Below, one piece after another: positions 33,031-33,057 of a stretch of DNA of 33,057 bases. The translations under genes and the position numbers were made by a program. This stretch comes from Brevibacterium sp. HMSC07C04. Its GTDB lineage: Bacteria > Actinomycetota > Actinomycetes > Actinomycetales > Brevibacteriaceae. Below the pieces are notes generated by a model. It was given only the letters and a program-made list of their open reading frames with translations, was not told the DNA's origin and ran no database searches. Every line of letters starts with the position of its first letter. Positions within the stretch are counted from its first letter, which is position 1. The stretch is from NCBI RefSeq assembly GCF_001815905.1, contig NZ_KV823266.1, positions 1 through 33,057 of the forward strand, in the 5' to 3' direction.

Positions 33031-33057
33031 CGGGGCCACCGATTTCCGGTGGCCCCG
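33031..33057 (+). terminator. Terminator hairpin after ndh, cut by window end
   Basis: A perfect 11-bp stem: CGGGGCCACCG (33031-33041) with CGGTGGCCCCG (33047-33057), loop ATTTC. The window ends at the last stem base, so the U-tract cannot be seen. Confidence 0.75.

Overview
This is a high-GC chromosomal segment of an actinobacterium. Gene content and order point to Actinomycetota, most likely Micrococcales; a Brevibacterium-like host is a guess I cannot confirm. Nearly everything is core housekeeping. Two blocks match gene order I remember from Mycobacterium tuberculosis: pncB-clpS-DUF2017-MBL-rph-rdgB (cf. Rv1330c-Rv1341, with several genes including murI missing) and pth/rplY/prs/glmU/mfd/mazG/eno/ftsB/DUF501/ppx (cf. 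Rv1014c-Rv1026). Between them lies a perM-like/purN/purH cluster (cf. Rv0955-Rv0957). I see no prophage, insertion sequence, CRISPR array or rRNA.

Layout. 1-242: non-coding, with inverted repeats only. 243-2855: a flavin reductase, divergent from a DUF3039 gene that overlaps an SF2 helicase. 2863-4188: pncB, convergent with the helicase. 4253-7327: one tightly overlapping run, clpS, DUF2017, MBL phosphodiesterase, rph, rdgB, closed by a strong bidirectional terminator. 7456-9057: a membrane-anchored proline-rich protein. 9180-14699: the perM-like gene, then a short accessory patch on the minus strand (small membrane protein, cadD, cmtR), then purN, purH and DUF3017. 14709-17604: pcrA and a small membrane protein. 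17679-21746: tRNA-Gln, glmU, prs, rplY, pth. 21748-22440: a rhomboid protease. 22572-28189: mfd, mazG, eno. 28479-31598: ftsB, DUF501, ppx and a subtilisin-like protease. 31623-32981: a type II NADH dehydrogenase, followed by a terminator cut by the window edge.

The genes serve NAD and purine salvage or synthesis (pncB, purN, purH, prs, rdgB, mazG), RNA 3' processing (rph), translation (rplY, pth, tRNA-Gln), DNA repair (pcrA, mfd), cell-wall precursor supply and division (glmU, ftsB, perM-like) and energy (eno, ndh). Regulation is unusually readable: nine starts have a TANNNT hexamer ending 6-8 bases before an ATG or GTG, with no usable Shine-Dalgarno sequence, which predicts leaderless mRNAs. 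Downstream genes in operons rely on 4-base ATGA/GTGA overlaps or on GAGGAG-type sites.

I found no convincing complete new system. The best leads are a CmtR-type sensor with extra C-terminal cysteines paired with a CadD exporter, a possible structured RNA upstream of purN, a possible switching leader before rplY, a membrane protein with two TxVIPP-like motifs in its cytoplasmic tail, and a membrane-anchored subtilase with cysteines beside two active-site residues.
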